From positions 1-64,000 of the forward strand of contig JABSOZ010000020.1 of NCBI GenBank assembly GCA_013215295.1: 64,000 nucleotides of DNA, in the 5' to 3' direction. A program made the position numbers and the translations under genes. Positions 1 through 9,050 of the stretch are shown piece after piece. The DNA comes from Colwellia sp. GTDB taxonomy: Bacteria > Pseudomonadota > Gammaproteobacteria > Enterobacterales > Alteromonadaceae. Position 1 is the stretch's first letter; each line of letters begins with the position of its first letter. The notes below the pieces were generated by a model that saw only the letters and a list, made by a program, of their open reading frames with translations, had not been told where the DNA came from and did not search any database.

Positions 1-2
1 AA

Positions 3-359
3 GCCATGTCATATCGCTTAGGTGGTCATTCTACATCAGATGATCCATCGGGTTATCGTACAAGTGAAGAAGAAGCTAAGTGGAAAGCTAATGATCCTAT
101 TCTACGTATGAAAAATTGGATGCTCGTAAATAACTGGTGGGATGAAGAACAAGAAGTCACTTTACATGATACGTTACGTGAAAAAATATTAGCAGCTGTT
201 AAAGTTGCAGAAGTCATTGATAAACCACCGGTTGAAGATTTGATCACTGATGTTTACGATGAACCACCAACGCTATTAAAAGCTCAATTTGAAGAATTAA
301 AAATACATATCAAAAAGTACCCAGAAGCTTACCCATTTACTGCGGGGAGAATTAAATAA
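3..359 (+). CDS. bkdA1: Branched-chain 2-oxo-acid dehydrogenase E1 alpha subunit, C-terminal part (cut by window edge)
   Basis: Thiamine-diphosphate-dependent E1 decarboxylase, alpha chain, of the branched-chain 2-oxo-acid dehydrogenase complex in the cytoplasm. Only the last ~118 residues are visible. They open with [16 protein letters not shown], the loop typical of the E1-alpha C-terminal half (the region phosphorylated in mitochondrial homologues), followed by the usual helical tail. The reading frame is open to the left edge, so the Met near base 6 is internal rather than the start. The stop overlaps the next start by one base (TAATG), which fixes the operon order E1-alpha, E1-beta, E2. 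The identification rests on the motif plus its neighbours. Confidence 0.93.
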   Translation, partial: AMSYRLGGHSTSDDPSGYRTSEEEAKWKANDPILRMKNWMLVNNWWDEEQEVTLHDTLREKILAAVKVAEVIDKPPVEDLITDVYDEPPTLLKAQFEELKIHIKKYPEAYPFTAGRIK

Positions 360-1336
360 TGGCGCAAATGAACTTATTACATGCAATTAATAACGCGCTT
401 GAAATTGCAATGTTAGAAAACGATCGTGCAGTGTGTTTTGGTGAAGATGTTGGCCATTTCGGTGGCGTTTTTCGTGCAACCAGTGGTTTACAAGAAAAAT
501 TTGGCAAATCGCGTTGTTTCAATACTCCATTAGTAGAACAAGGTATTATTGGCTTTGCTAATGGTCTAGCTGCTCAGGGCAGTGTACCTATTGCTGAAAT
601 TCAGTTTGCAGATTATATTTTTCCCGCATTCGATCAAATTGTTAACGAGTCAGCAAAATTTCGCTACCGTAGCGGCAATGAGTTTAATGTCGGTAATTTA
701 ACAATACGCACACCCTACGGTGGCGGTATTGCAGGTGGCCTATATCATAGCCAATCTCCAGAAGCTTATTTTGCTCATACGCCTGGTTTGAAAGTTGTTG
801 TACCCCGTAATCCATACCAAGCAAAAGGTTTGTTGTTAGCGTCTATTCGCGATAAAAACCCGGTTATATTTTTTGAACCAAAGCGTTTATATCGTGCATC
901 AGTCGGTGAAGTGCCCACTGAAGATTATCAATTACCCTTAGGCAAAGCAGAAGTTGTTACTGCGGGCAGCGATATCACGTTACTAGCGTGGGGCGCACAA
1001 ATGGAAATTATTGAAAAAGCAGCTGAAATGGCTGCCGCTGATGGTATTTCATGTGAAGTCATTGATTTACGTACTATCTTGCCATGGGATATTGAAACCG
1101 TTGTTAACTCGGTGACTAAAACAGGTCGTTTAATTGTCAGTCAAGAAGCACCATTAACCGCTGGTTTTGCCAGTGAAATAGCCGCTACGATTCAAAAAGA
1201 GTGTTTCTTACATCTTGAATCACCGATTGGCCGAGTGTGCGGTATGGATACACCTTACCCATTATCGTTAGAAAAAGAATATGTTGCCGACCACTTAAAA
1301 GTGTATGAAGCCATTAAACACAGCATAAATTATTAA
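359..1336 (+). CDS. bkdA2: Branched-chain 2-oxo-acid dehydrogenase E1 beta subunit
   Basis: Beta chain of the E1 component; with the alpha chain it forms the ThDP-binding heterotetramer that decarboxylates the 2-oxo acids of Val, Leu and Ile. At 325 residues it has the family length. Visible hallmarks are the N-terminal stretch with [15 protein letters not shown], the [16 protein letters not shown] segment, [14 protein letters not shown] (the pyrimidine-domain region), and a C-terminal transketolase-like domain with [17 protein letters not shown]. The start is set by overlap with the E1-alpha stop, so translation is probably coupled. E2 follows after a 10-bp gap; no E3 lipoamide dehydrogenase gene is seen in the window. 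Confidence 0.95.
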   Translation: MAQMNLLHAINNALEIAMLENDRAVCFGEDVGHFGGVFRATSGLQEKFGKSRCFNTPLVEQGIIGFANGLAAQGSVPIAEIQFADYIFPAFDQIVNESAKFRYRSGNEFNVGNLTIRTPYGGGIAGGLYHSQSPEAYFAHTPGLKVVVPRNPYQAKGLLLASIRDKNPVIFFEPKRLYRASVGEVPTEDYQLPLGKAEVVTAGSDITLLAWGAQMEIIEKAAEMAAADGISCEVIDLRTILPWDIETVVNSVTKTGRLIVSQEAPLTAGFASEIAATIQKECFLHLESPIGRVCGMDTPYPLSLEKEYVADHLKVYEAIKHSINY

Positions 1337-1346
1337 GGTTTTTGTC

Positions 1347-2936
1347 ATGAGTATTGATTTTATTCTACCAGATATTGGTGAAGGTATTGTTGAATGTGAA
1401 CTAGTTGAATGGCTAGTGAAAGAAGGTGACGTTATCGTTGAAGATCAGCCCATTGCTGATGTGATGACAGACAAGGCACTTGTACAAATACCCGCTATGC
1501 ATAATGGTACCGTTACTAAGCTTTATTACGCTCAGGGCGATATTGCCAAAGTACACCAACCACTTTTTTGTATGACAACCGATGAAGTGTCTACACCGGT
1601 ACAAACGGCACCTTCAGCTGAAGTCCAAAATACTGCCCCCGTTGAACGTCCAGTTAAAACGACTGTCACTCGTGAGTCTTCATTAGAGCGAGAAGACTTT
1701 ATTTTACCTGACATCGGTGAAGGTATTGTTGAATGTGAATTAGTCGAATGGCTCGTTAAAGAAGGCGATGTGATTGTGGAAGATCAGCCAATCGCTGATG
1801 TAATGACCGACAAAGCTCTTGTTCAAATTCCTGCTATGCATAATGGTACGATTACTAAACTTTATTATGCTAAAGGTGAAATTGCTCAAGTACATGCGCC
1901 TTTATTTGAAATCGAAAAAGTTGCTATTGGAGGACTAGGTGGCGTTGGCGGTGATCATACAAGCACTGTTGTTGAGCAAACGTCGGCCCCAGTAACCAAA
2001 GCTATTGCATCACAAGTTAAACCAGCATCATGTGAGAATAAAGTCGTCAATGGTAAAGCGGTTGCTAGCCCTGCTGTACGTCGTGTCGCTCGTGAATTAA
2101 ATGTTAACATTCATGAAATACCAGGTAGTGGTAAAAAAGGTCGTATTTACAAAGAAGATGTTGTGTCTTTCACAAATGCACCTGTTGCTACCGCTGAAAA
2201 GGTAACGCAAGTTGCTGCCCCTCAAAGTGGTGGTAAACGTGTTGAAGCTATTCGTGGTATTAAAGCGGTGATGGCTAAAGCTATGGTTAGATCGGTATCT
2301 ACTATTCCTCACTTTACTTATTGTGAAGAAATAGACATGACTAACTTAATGGCTTTACGTAGCGGAATGAAAGAAGCTTATGCCAAGCAAGACATTAAAT
2401 TAACCATGATGCCATTTTTCATGAAGTCGATTTCTTTAGCGTTAAAAGAATTTCCAATTGTGAATACACAAGTTAATGATGATTGTACTGAAATTACTTA
2501 TTTCGATGATCATAATATCGGTATGGCGGTTGATTCTAAAGTTGGCTTGTTAGTGCCAAATGTAAAACAAGTGCAGAATAAATCAATTGTAGATGTCGCT
2601 AAAGAGATTATGCGTTTAACCGATTCTGCGCGTTCTGGTCGTGTCGCGGCTGCCGATTTGAAAGGTGGCACTATCACTATTTCAAATATCGGTGCTATTG
2701 GTGGAACGATTGCTACCCCGATTATTAATAAACCTGAATCAGCCATTGTTGCGTTAGGTAAATTGCAAAAACTCCCTCGTTTTAATGATAAAGGTGAAGT
2801 TGAAGCTCGCTACATTATGCAAGTGAGTTGGTCTGGTGATCATCGTATTATTGATGGCGGCTCAATTGCTCGTTTTTGTAACTTGTGGAAATCATTCTTA
2901 GAAGAGCCAAGCAATATGTTGATGCATATGTCTTAG
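1347..2936 (+). CDS. bkdB: Branched-chain 2-oxo-acid dehydrogenase E2, dihydrolipoamide acyltransferase with two lipoyl domains
   Basis: Core acyltransferase of the complex; it moves the acyl group from E1 to coenzyme A. In order: lipoyl domain 1 (about 3-75, lipoyl Lys43 in MTDKA), a linker rich in T, V, P and A, lipoyl domain 2 (about 117-190) that differs from the first at only five of 71 positions, a Gly-rich linker, the peripheral subunit-binding domain (ASPAVRRVARELNVNIHEI), and the catalytic domain ending in DHRIIDGG with His499 and Asp503 as the expected active-site pair. At 529 residues it is longer than single-lipoyl E2s because of the duplication. A Rho-independent terminator follows, so this is the last gene of the operon. 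Confidence 0.96.
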   Translation: MSIDFILPDIGEGIVECELVEWLVKEGDVIVEDQPIADVMTDKALVQIPAMHNGTVTKLYYAQGDIAKVHQPLFCMTTDEVSTPVQTAPSAEVQNTAPVERPVKTTVTRESSLEREDFILPDIGEGIVECELVEWLVKEGDVIVEDQPIADVMTDKALVQIPAMHNGTITKLYYAKGEIAQVHAPLFEIEKVAIGGLGGVGGDHTSTVVEQTSAPVTKAIASQVKPASCENKVVNGKAVASPAVRRVARELNVNIHEIPGSGKKGRIYKEDVVSFTNAPVATAEKVTQVAAPQSGGKRVEAIRGIKAVMAKAMVRSVSTIPHFTYCEEIDMTNLMALRSGMKEAYAKQDIKLTMMPFFMKSISLALKEFPIVNTQVNDDCTEITYFDDHNIGMAVDSKVGLLVPNVKQVQNKSIVDVAKEIMRLTDSARSGRVAAADLKGGTITISNIGAIGGTIATPIINKPESAIVALGKLQKLPRFNDKGEVEARYIMQVSWSGDHRIIDGGSIARFCNLWKSFLEEPSNMLMHMS

Positions 2937-2955
2937 TTTTACTTTTGTTGATATT

Positions 2956-2982
2956 AAAAAACCTGCTGATGCAGGTTTTTTT
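2956..2982 (+). terminator. Rho-independent terminator of the bkd operon
   Basis: Perfect stem ACCTGC/GCAGGT with a TGAT loop, extended by A:T pairs (A-run before, T-run after) and followed by seven T residues. It lies about 20 bp after the bkdB stop. Confidence 0.9.
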
Positions 2983-3214
2983 GTTTTCTTATGCCATCAA
3001 ACGCCTGACGCTGACTTTATTCCTAAGAACACTCAAAATAGTTTTATTAAGTTAAAGAGTCCGTTGTAAAAGATGTACATATTTGGCCACGAGGTGAACC
3101 CGCGTTTTTAACGCCAACGTCTTCCGGTGAATTCATATGCACACCCTAATTATAACCTTACAAACAAATACTTAGCGATTAAATACAGCACAAACTACCG
3201 AGTGAAGTTTTTAA

Positions 3215-4279
3215 TTAAATTGATTGGACCCAACCAAATTTATCTTCACGGGTGCCATATTGAATGCCCGTTAATTCATCATATAAATGTTTGGCAACCG
3301 CTCCCGTTTGATTGTCATTAATAACGTACTCATTACCTTTAAAACTAAATTTCCCTACAGGAGATATGACCGCTGCTGTACCACAACCAAAAACTTCAGT
3401 GATTTTGCCACTGGCAATATCCGCTAATACTTGCTCAATATCTAAACGCTCTTCAGATATTTCATAACCCAATGTTGGCGCCAGTTTTAAAATGGAATCA
3501 CGAGTAATACCAGGTAAAATACTGCCACTAAGCGAAGGCGTGTATATATGTTTACCTTCATAAACAAAACATATATTCATCGCTCCAACTTCTTCGATAT
3601 ACCGACCTTCAATGGCGTCTAACCATAAAACTTGTGAGTAACCTAACTTAATAACGTCTTCAGAGGCATAAAGGCTTGCTGCATAATTACCCCCTGTTTT
3701 AGCTTCACCGACACCGCCCTTAACTGCACGACGATATTCATCAGCCACATAAACAGAAATAGGACTTAACCCTCCTTTGAAGTAAGATCCTGCGGGGCCA
3801 GCAATAATAAAATGGGTATAATTAGAACTCGCACCAAGGCCTAATTTAGGGCTAGTAGCAATCATCGTTGGACGAATATATAAAGACGAACCTTCTTGTG
3901 AAGGGACCCAATCTTGATCAAGGTAAACTAGCGCTTTAATCGCCTCAAGATGAAGCTTTTCGTCAACTTCAGGCATAACCATACGTTTGGCTGAGCGATT
4001 AAAACGTTTAACATTTTCTGTCGGGCGAAATAAATTAATACCACCACATGGTTTACGATATGCTTTGAGTCCTTCAAATATTTCCTGACTATAATGAAAA
4101 ACAGCTGCTGACGGTTCAAGCACTAAGGAATGGTAAGGACTGATCAATGCGTTATGCCAGCCTTTATCTTGGTCAAATTCTTGGGTGAACATATGGTCAG
4201 AAAATGTCACGCCAAAGCTGAATTCTTCAGGACACGATTGACGTTTTTCGGGATTTAGTGATTCTATTTTTATAGTCAT
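3215..4279 (-). CDS. ilvE: Branched-chain amino acid aminotransferase (BCAT, class IV PLP enzyme)
   Basis: Transfers the amino group between Val, Leu or Ile and 2-oxoglutarate, feeding the adjacent keto-acid dehydrogenase. The 354-residue length and motifs are those of the BCAT II type found in eukaryotes and many bacteria: LEPSAAVFHYSQEIFEGLKA near the N terminus, SLYIRPTMIAT, and the PLP lysine in GEAKTGGNYAAS (Lys194). EEVGAMNICFV and the C-terminal TEVFGCGTAAVISPV, which binds the cofactor phosphate, are also present. It converges on the bkd operon and diverges from an Lrp-type gene, a classic branched-chain amino acid catabolism neighbourhood. The start is preceded by a weak GGAAAA-type ribosome site. 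Confidence 0.94.
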   Translation of the reverse strand: MTIKIESLNPEKRQSCPEEFSFGVTFSDHMFTQEFDQDKGWHNALISPYHSLVLEPSAAVFHYSQEIFEGLKAYRKPCGGINLFRPTENVKRFNRSAKRMVMPEVDEKLHLEAIKALVYLDQDWVPSQEGSSLYIRPTMIATSPKLGLGASSNYTHFIIAGPAGSYFKGGLSPISVYVADEYRRAVKGGVGEAKTGGNYAASLYASEDVIKLGYSQVLWLDAIEGRYIEEVGAMNICFVYEGKHIYTPSLSGSILPGITRDSILKLAPTLGYEISEERLDIEQVLADIASGKITEVFGCGTAAVISPVGKFSFKGNEYVINDNQTGAVAKHLYDELTGIQYGTREDKFGWVQSI

Positions 4280-4639
4280 ATTTTTTCCGTTTACACTCTG
4301 TTTATTTCATCTTTTTACAGTGAAGTGGCCATTGATAAAAGCAAACCCTTATCTTTATTTATCATCACTAACGTGAGTAATAAACGAGCAGCATTTGTCC
4401 AGTCAACGTAACTTCAAAACGCTTGTTCTCTATATAGAACTAAGAAAAGTAAGATATAGATATGTTGGCAATGATACTGGCGTGGTTAAGTTCTAGATAA
4501 AATATAACATGACAGTCACTAAGTAGTCATGCCAAAATAACATTTGATACCCCCAATTATTAGATTATAAAATCAATAATTGACACTAAATTAATGATAA
4601 TCATCAATATAAGACAATTTATTGAAAACAAAGGACCTA
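4280..4639. other. Divergent intergenic region between ilvE and the Lrp-type regulator
   Basis: A 360-bp AT-rich gap with no convincing gene. It contains an imperfect hairpin with CATGAC (4508-4513) facing GTCATG (4526-4531), and close to the regulator start a near-palindrome TAATGATAATCAT, described separately. It must hold the promoters of both divergent genes, but I could not assign -35/-10 boxes with confidence. Confidence 0.6.
4592..4604. promoter_or_regulatory. Candidate Fur-box-like palindrome upstream of the Lrp-type gene
   Basis: TAATGATAATCAT matches the 13 central bases of the classic 19-bp Fur consensus (14 of 19 over the full site) and has the palindromic core ATGAT-A-ATCAT. It lies 36 bp before the chosen ATG. 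The match is only visual, and an AT-rich Lrp autoregulatory site is an equally reasonable reading. Confidence 0.4.
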
Positions 4640-5122
4640 ATGCTTAATTTCACTCTTGATAAAATTGACATTGATATATTAATGGCATTACAACTTGATG
4701 CCGGCATTTCTAATTTAGAATTGGCTGACAAGGTATCGTTATCCCCCTCACCCTGTTCTAGACGGGTAAAACTATTAGAAAAAGCAGGGTTTTTTCGCGG
4801 TAAAGTGACCTTATTAGATCCACAAGCGGTTGGGTTACCCGTTAATGTTTTTATTCAAATTACCTTAAGTAGGCAAGAAAAAACCAAACTAGCATTATTT
4901 GAAAAGAACATAAGTATATTACCTGAAGTTATGGAGTGTTATTTAATGACCGGCGATTTTGATTACCTGATTCGAGTAGCGGTGCCTGATCTCATTAGTT
5001 ATCAGATATTTTTAGATAAAGTGACTGAAATGAAAGGTATTAGCCTGATAAAAAGTAGTTTTTCCCTGAAACAAGTTTGCTATAAAACCGAGCTACCGTT
5101 AAAACATTTAAATATTGTGTAA
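4640..5122 (+). CDS. Lrp/AsnC-family transcriptional regulator
   Basis: DNA-binding regulator of the feast/famine family, 160 residues. The N-terminal winged helix-turn-helix (about 8-52) contains DIDILMALQLDAG and NLELADKVSLSPSPCSRRVK; a RAM effector-binding domain follows (about 70-150) with MECYLMTGDFDYLIRV. I chose the ATG preceded by AAAGGA four bases upstream rather than an upstream TTG six codons earlier that has no ribosome site. Its position next to ilvE and the bkd operon suggests a BkdR-like regulator sensing a branched-chain amino acid; this role is inferred from context only. Confidence 0.9.
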   Translation: MLNFTLDKIDIDILMALQLDAGISNLELADKVSLSPSPCSRRVKLLEKAGFFRGKVTLLDPQAVGLPVNVFIQITLSRQEKTKLALFEKNISILPEVMECYLMTGDFDYLIRVAVPDLISYQIFLDKVTEMKGISLIKSSFSLKQVCYKTELPLKHLNIV

Positions 5123-5265
5123 CATTAAAACCTTTGATACTTCCGCCACTACGACTCACTTTAAAATATCCCCGTGCAACTGACATAAATCTGTCATAAA
5201 ACCGCAACAAAGATCGGTGAAAATCCGCGTTAATTTATAGAAAATTACGCCTCAAGGATTAACAC

Positions 5266-7215
5266 ATGCGAGTATCCAGTTTTTCACGACTGTCTGTTAT
5301 TGCCATCAGTATTTTTGCCATCACATTCGTCGCAACTATGTATCAGGTAGGTGCTTCACTTACATCAAGCCGAAGTCAATATTCTGAATATCAAATATTG
5401 AAAACCTTAACCACGGTCAAATTCTACCGCACCGTTGCAACATACTTACAAACGGGTGATGCCAGCCTTATCAATGTAGCACAAAGGCAACTTAACGAAA
5501 TAATTACCCAATCAGCACGTTTAAATGTTGGCAACTTAAGCATGAGAATTACTGAAGAAGCAGCCAAACTCAACCAACATATTGAAACCAAGTATCGCGC
5601 GATGGGTAAGTTAAGTGGCGACCCACTTGCCTTAATTCGTCATGGAGAACAAAGCATGGCCGCCATAACGCATTCACTTATAAAGTACAGTTCACAAAGT
5701 TCAGCACTTAATCAGCAACAACGTGTAAATTATTTAATCACCACAGGGAATATAGCCAGTTCACTTAACAATTTAATAAACACACGTGAAAAACTTTTTC
5801 TCAATCAAAATATGAACAGTACAGGCTTTCAAAGCACCTTAAAATATCTCATGTTTTTAACTCAGAAATTGTCAAACTATCCTTCATTAGCTATTTTCCC
5901 TGAAAACGAAGGGGAAGCTGACGACGATGATTTTTTTAATAATGAAAATGACGAAAAAGAAGACATCAGCGAAGAAGCAATTGCTGAACTTACTTCCCTG
6001 ATTAATCGTTACCAAAGCGAGTTTGAACATACGTTAACCTTACAAAATCAACGCACAGCTGGATTAGCCTTACTCAAAGAAAATGTAACGACATTAGAAA
6101 ACATTATTCTTGTTGCTGAAACCGTTATTTTACAGCAACAAGAAGTATTGAATCAGCAGCTTTACTTAGTTGTTATGGGTTTGCTGTCGTTTTTAATTTG
6201 CTTTCTTGTGGCAAATTATTGGCTACAGCGCAGTGTTATTTTGCAGCCATTACGTAAATTACGAGACGGTTTTCTACAACTGGTTGAACAAGGTAAAGTC
6301 GATAACATTACCGATATTCCGCCTAAGACGGAGCTTGGTGAAATATCTTCGAGCTTTAATACCATGGTTAACAGACTTGCACAAGACGATAAAGCGAAAG
6401 CACAACAACTTGATTTAGTAGCCAAAGCCTTAACCACGATGGAATGCCAAGTTAAAAATATTTATCAATCATCCAAAAGTACCAGTTCACACGTACAAGG
6501 TGCTCGTGAAATTATGGATGCCTTAGGCCAAGCAACTGAAACAGTAAACACGTTATCAGAACGGGTAGTGCACAACGCGCAAGCGACTCAACAAGCAATG
6601 GAGACAAGCCAAAGCCATGTTGCTCAAGTATTAGCCGCCAGTGAGTCAACCAGTATCGCTGCACAACAAAGTAAATCAGCGATCACTTCACTCTTTCAAT
6701 CTGTCGATAGTGTGACCTCTATTGTTGATGTTATTAGCGCTATTGCCGACCAAACTAACTTACTTGCCTTAAATGCTGCTATTGAAGCCGCTAGAGCGGG
6801 TGAACACGGTAGAGGTTTTTCCGTAGTTGCTGACGAAGTAAGGCAATTAGCAGGTAAAACTCAAGACTCTCTCAAACAAATATCTCAGCGTTTAGACCAA
6901 CTGCATAGTGCAAGTAATTCTATTGAAAAAACAATCGTCGATATCGAAATAGCATCACACAATCAAAAAACGATTGCTGACCAATTACAAGAAACCGCAT
7001 TAGAGGTTACCGGACAAGCCAAAATATCAGCCACCGTTGCACAAGACTCTTTAACGCAAATAACATTGCAACGTCAGCACTTTATTTCTTTTGAGCGAGC
7101 CATGTGTAATGTCGATGAAGAAGTAAATAACGCTCAAGAACTTGCCAATATTATTACTATTGATGTAAATAACCATGTTCATGATATCGGTTTAACACTC
7201 GAGAAAAGAGCATAA
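5266..7215 (+). CDS. Methyl-accepting chemotaxis protein
   Basis: Transmembrane chemoreceptor, 649 residues. TM1 lies at about 10-32 and a helical periplasmic sensor fills roughly 33-297. TM2 is at about 298-318 ([19 protein letters not shown]), a HAMP segment follows to about 372, and the cytoplasmic signalling domain carries the conserved hairpin tip [19 protein letters not shown] near residues 494-512. The periplasmic part contains an Asp/Glu-rich insert (about residues 218-242), unusual for a ligand pocket and possibly cation-related. No CheR/CheB-binding pentapeptide is present at the C terminus. The ligand cannot be predicted. It is flanked by intergenic DNA on both sides and looks monocistronic. 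Confidence 0.95.
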   Translation: MRVSSFSRLSVIAISIFAITFVATMYQVGASLTSSRSQYSEYQILKTLTTVKFYRTVATYLQTGDASLINVAQRQLNEIITQSARLNVGNLSMRITEEAAKLNQHIETKYRAMGKLSGDPLALIRHGEQSMAAITHSLIKYSSQSSALNQQQRVNYLITTGNIASSLNNLINTREKLFLNQNMNSTGFQSTLKYLMFLTQKLSNYPSLAIFPENEGEADDDDFFNNENDEKEDISEEAIAELTSLINRYQSEFEHTLTLQNQRTAGLALLKENVTTLENIILVAETVILQQQEVLNQQLYLVVMGLLSFLICFLVANYWLQRSVILQPLRKLRDGFLQLVEQGKVDNITDIPPKTELGEISSSFNTMVNRLAQDDKAKAQQLDLVAKALTTMECQVKNIYQSSKSTSSHVQGAREIMDALGQATETVNTLSERVVHNAQATQQAMETSQSHVAQVLAASESTSIAAQQSKSAITSLFQSVDSVTSIVDVISAIADQTNLLALNAAIEAARAGEHGRGFSVVADEVRQLAGKTQDSLKQISQRLDQLHSASNSIEKTIVDIEIASHNQKTIADQLQETALEVTGQAKISATVAQDSLTQITLQRQHFISFERAMCNVDEEVNNAQELANIITIDVNNHVHDIGLTLEKRA

Positions 7216-7278
7216 ATACGATCAAGCTAAATAATTATTTTAGAAATATTTACGGATAAATAGATGCATGTCTTCGCA

Positions 7279-7300
7279 CTCTATTCTAAAATGAATAGAG
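7279..7300 (+). other. Hairpin in the leader of the small Cys-protein/peroxiredoxin unit
   Basis: CTCTATTC and GAATAGAG form a perfect 8-bp stem with a six-base loop, 26 bp before the chosen start codon. No T-run follows, so it is not a typical terminator; it could be an operator dyad or a 5'-UTR structure. Confidence 0.4.
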
Positions 7301-7326
7301 TAATGAGATTCATTTCTGGAAGTTTT

Positions 7327-7500
7327 ATGGCAAAGGCACTTTGTAAGTGGAAGAAAAAAGACATTGAAAAAAGTCTTCACGAACTTGCTCACATTGTTGA
7401 TAAACCACGTTTTATTTGCAAAGATTGTGCACGTTCTGCCCACGACAAAGGTTTTCTGTGTAAAGCGATTAAACTTCCATTGAACCATCCACCTCACTAA
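7327..7500 (+). CDS. Small conserved Cys-containing protein, function unknown
   Basis: A 57-residue basic protein beginning MAKALCKWKKKDIEK, with CKDCARSA and FLCKAIK further on. The C-x2-C pair plus an additional Cys could bind a metal, but this is inference. I chose this ATG because it follows TGGAAG at normal spacing; an in-frame ATG 63 bp upstream would add an unlikely N-terminal extension that runs over a hairpin. It ends 24 bp before the peroxiredoxin gene and probably shares its transcript. I recall similar short proteins from other gammaproteobacteria, but no function. Confidence 0.75.
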   Translation: MAKALCKWKKKDIEKSLHELAHIVDKPRFICKDCARSAHDKGFLCKAIKLPLNHPPH

Positions 7501-7524
7501 TTAACCCTTAAGAAGAAGAACCTT

Positions 7525-7998
7525 ATGATCCAAGAAAAAAAACCAATGCCATCAGGCGAATTATCGCAGTTAAAAGATGGAAATATGATCACTCACAACA
7601 CCGATGAACTTTTTGCGAATAAGAAAGTTGTCTTATTCGCGGTACCTGGTGCTTTCACACCGACTTGTTCTATGTCTCATTTACCGGGTTATGTTGTATC
7701 TGCCGATGAATTCAAAGCAAAAGGTGTTGACGAAATAATTTGTTTATCTGTAAACGACGCCTTTGTGATGAATGCATGGGGCGAAGCGCAAAATGCTGAA
7801 AATATTATGATGCTTGCCGACGGTAACGGCACTTACACTACCGCACTCGGTTTGCAGATGGAAACGGCTGGATTTGGTGGCTTACGTTCGCAACGTTACG
7901 CTATGGTTATCGATAACGGTACAGTAACGACTTTACATGTTGAAAAACCTAAAGAATTTGAAGTGAGTTCAGCCGAAGCGATATTGAAAACACTTTAA
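7525..7998 (+). CDS. Peroxiredoxin, Prx5/AHP1 type
   Basis: Thiol peroxidase that reduces hydrogen peroxide and alkyl hydroperoxides in the cytoplasm. At 157 residues it is a single thioredoxin-fold domain. The peroxidatic cysteine is Cys48 within PGAFTPTCSMSHLPGY, the signature of the Prx5 subfamily, and the C-terminal GGLRSQRYAMVIDNG fits that group. The fused glutaredoxin domain seen in some marine gammaproteobacteria is absent, so glutathione or a separate glutaredoxin is the likely reductant. A ribosome site (AAGAAG) precedes the ATG. Ferritin downstream suggests an oxidative-stress/iron theme, although that gene has its own 137-bp leader. Confidence 0.93.
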   Translation: MIQEKKPMPSGELSQLKDGNMITHNTDELFANKKVVLFAVPGAFTPTCSMSHLPGYVVSADEFKAKGVDEIICLSVNDAFVMNAWGEAQNAENIMMLADGNGTYTTALGLQMETAGFGGLRSQRYAMVIDNGTVTTLHVEKPKEFEVSSAEAILKTL

Positions 7999-8135
7999 AT
8001 GTGGAATGAGAACAATTAACATTAGTTATATCATTGTTTTTTAAAGTATTTATTCTTATATTTTTACAGATTTCTCTTGTGTCGAAGCGATGAAACAGGC
8101 AGAATTTACGCATATTATTTAAATGAGGCACCACC

Positions 8136-8663
8136 ATGTTAAAACCTGAAATGGTCAAACAGTTAAACAAACAAATCAACTTAGAGTTTTACTCTTCAAA
8201 CTTGTACTTACAAATGAGTGCTTGGTGTGAAGAACAAGGATTTGAAGGTGCGGCAATATTTATGCGTAAACATGCGGCGGAAGAAATGGACCACATGACA
8301 CGCTTATTCACTTATGTAAGTGAAACGGGTGCGTTACCTATTCTAGGGACAATTGATGCTCCACCACACGAGTTTGATTCATTGGCCGATATATTCGAAA
8401 AAACGTATCAGCATGAATGTGAAATTACTGAGCGTATTAATTCTTTAGCTCATCAAGCATTTACTAACCAAGATTATTCTACCTTTAACTTCTTACAATG
8501 GTATGTTGCTGAGCAGCACGAAGAAGAAACCTTATTTAAAAGTATATTAGATAAAATTAACTTGGTAGGTCACGACGGACATGCATTATTTTTTGTTGAT
8601 AAAGATTTAGCAGAAATGGCAAAAGTGGGTACAACAAGTATCATGACGAGTACTACAGCGTAG
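8136..8663 (+). CDS. ftnA: Ferritin (non-haem, FtnA type)
   Basis: Iron-storage ferritin that oxidises Fe(II) and deposits it in a 24-subunit shell. The 175-residue length fits bacterial FtnA. Ferroxidase-centre ligands are visible: Glu17 ([11 protein letters not shown]), Glu50 and His53 (AAEEMDHM), Glu residues in [10 protein letters not shown], and [10 protein letters not shown]. The absence of a haem-binding Met at the bacterioferritin position and the FtnA-like N terminus argue against Bfr. An AGGCACC-type ribosome site lies 6-12 bp before ATG. A strong terminator follows, so the gene is transcribed alone or ends a unit with the upstream peroxiredoxin. Confidence 0.95.
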   Translation: MLKPEMVKQLNKQINLEFYSSNLYLQMSAWCEEQGFEGAAIFMRKHAAEEMDHMTRLFTYVSETGALPILGTIDAPPHEFDSLADIFEKTYQHECEITERINSLAHQAFTNQDYSTFNFLQWYVAEQHEEETLFKSILDKINLVGHDGHALFFVDKDLAEMAKVGTTSIMTSTTA

Positions 8664-8676
8664 TCATGATAAATAA

Positions 8677-8707
8677 AAAGGCTTCGTATTGAAGCCTTTC
8701 TTTTTTT
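8677..8707 (+). terminator. Rho-independent terminator of ftnA
   Basis: Nine-base perfect stem AAAGGCTTC/GAAGCCTTT with loop GTATT, followed by C and seven T residues. The A-rich flank on the other side would also let it work for the converging minus-strand operon. Confidence 0.92.
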
Positions 8708-8747
8708 ATAAGCTAATTTTTATTAGCTCATCCTCAAGCTCAGTGAG

Positions 8748-9050
8748 TTAAAAAACATACCCTTCACCACGAAAAGATTTTATACGTGAGCACTCAGTGT
8801 TAATCAGCAGCTTTTTCCTAATCGTAGAAATATGCATATTAATACTTCGATTAGACTCATCGAGACTGCGATTAAAAATTTGCTTCGCAATACTTTCACG
8901 AGACACTATTTTTGGAAAATCATTCATTAACAACCAGAGTAAATTAAACTCTAATCCGGTGAGCGGTATCAACTGATTACAACAATAAACTTCTCGGCTG
9001 CCGAACAAGATTTCAACACCATCAATCATTATTCTCTTCGAAGCAGACAT
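8748..9050 (-). CDS. Stand-alone OmpR/PhoB-type winged-helix DNA-binding protein (no receiver domain)
   Basis: A 100-residue protein that consists only of a Trans_Reg_C domain. LTGLEFNLLWLLM, RESIAKQIFNRSLDESNRS, INMHISTIRKKL and the C-terminal wing SFRGEGYVF are the usual landmarks, closest to the CpxR output domain. The receiver domain is absent, and the upstream sequence is the end of another gene in a different reading frame, so this is not a simple truncation by one frameshift. Its ATG overlaps the stop of the lipoprotein gene (TAATG), implying translational coupling. It may be a constitutive or partner-controlled regulator; target genes are unknown. Confidence 0.85.
   Translation of the reverse strand: MSASKRIMIDGVEILFGSREVYCCNQLIPLTGLEFNLLWLLMNDFPKIVSRESIAKQIFNRSLDESNRSINMHISTIRKKLLINTECSRIKSFRGEGYVF

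Noticed and set aside
3127-3321. Open frame on the plus strand overlapping the end of ilvE
   Set aside because: No ribosome site, no recognisable protein, and it overlaps the well-supported ilvE gene on the other strand.
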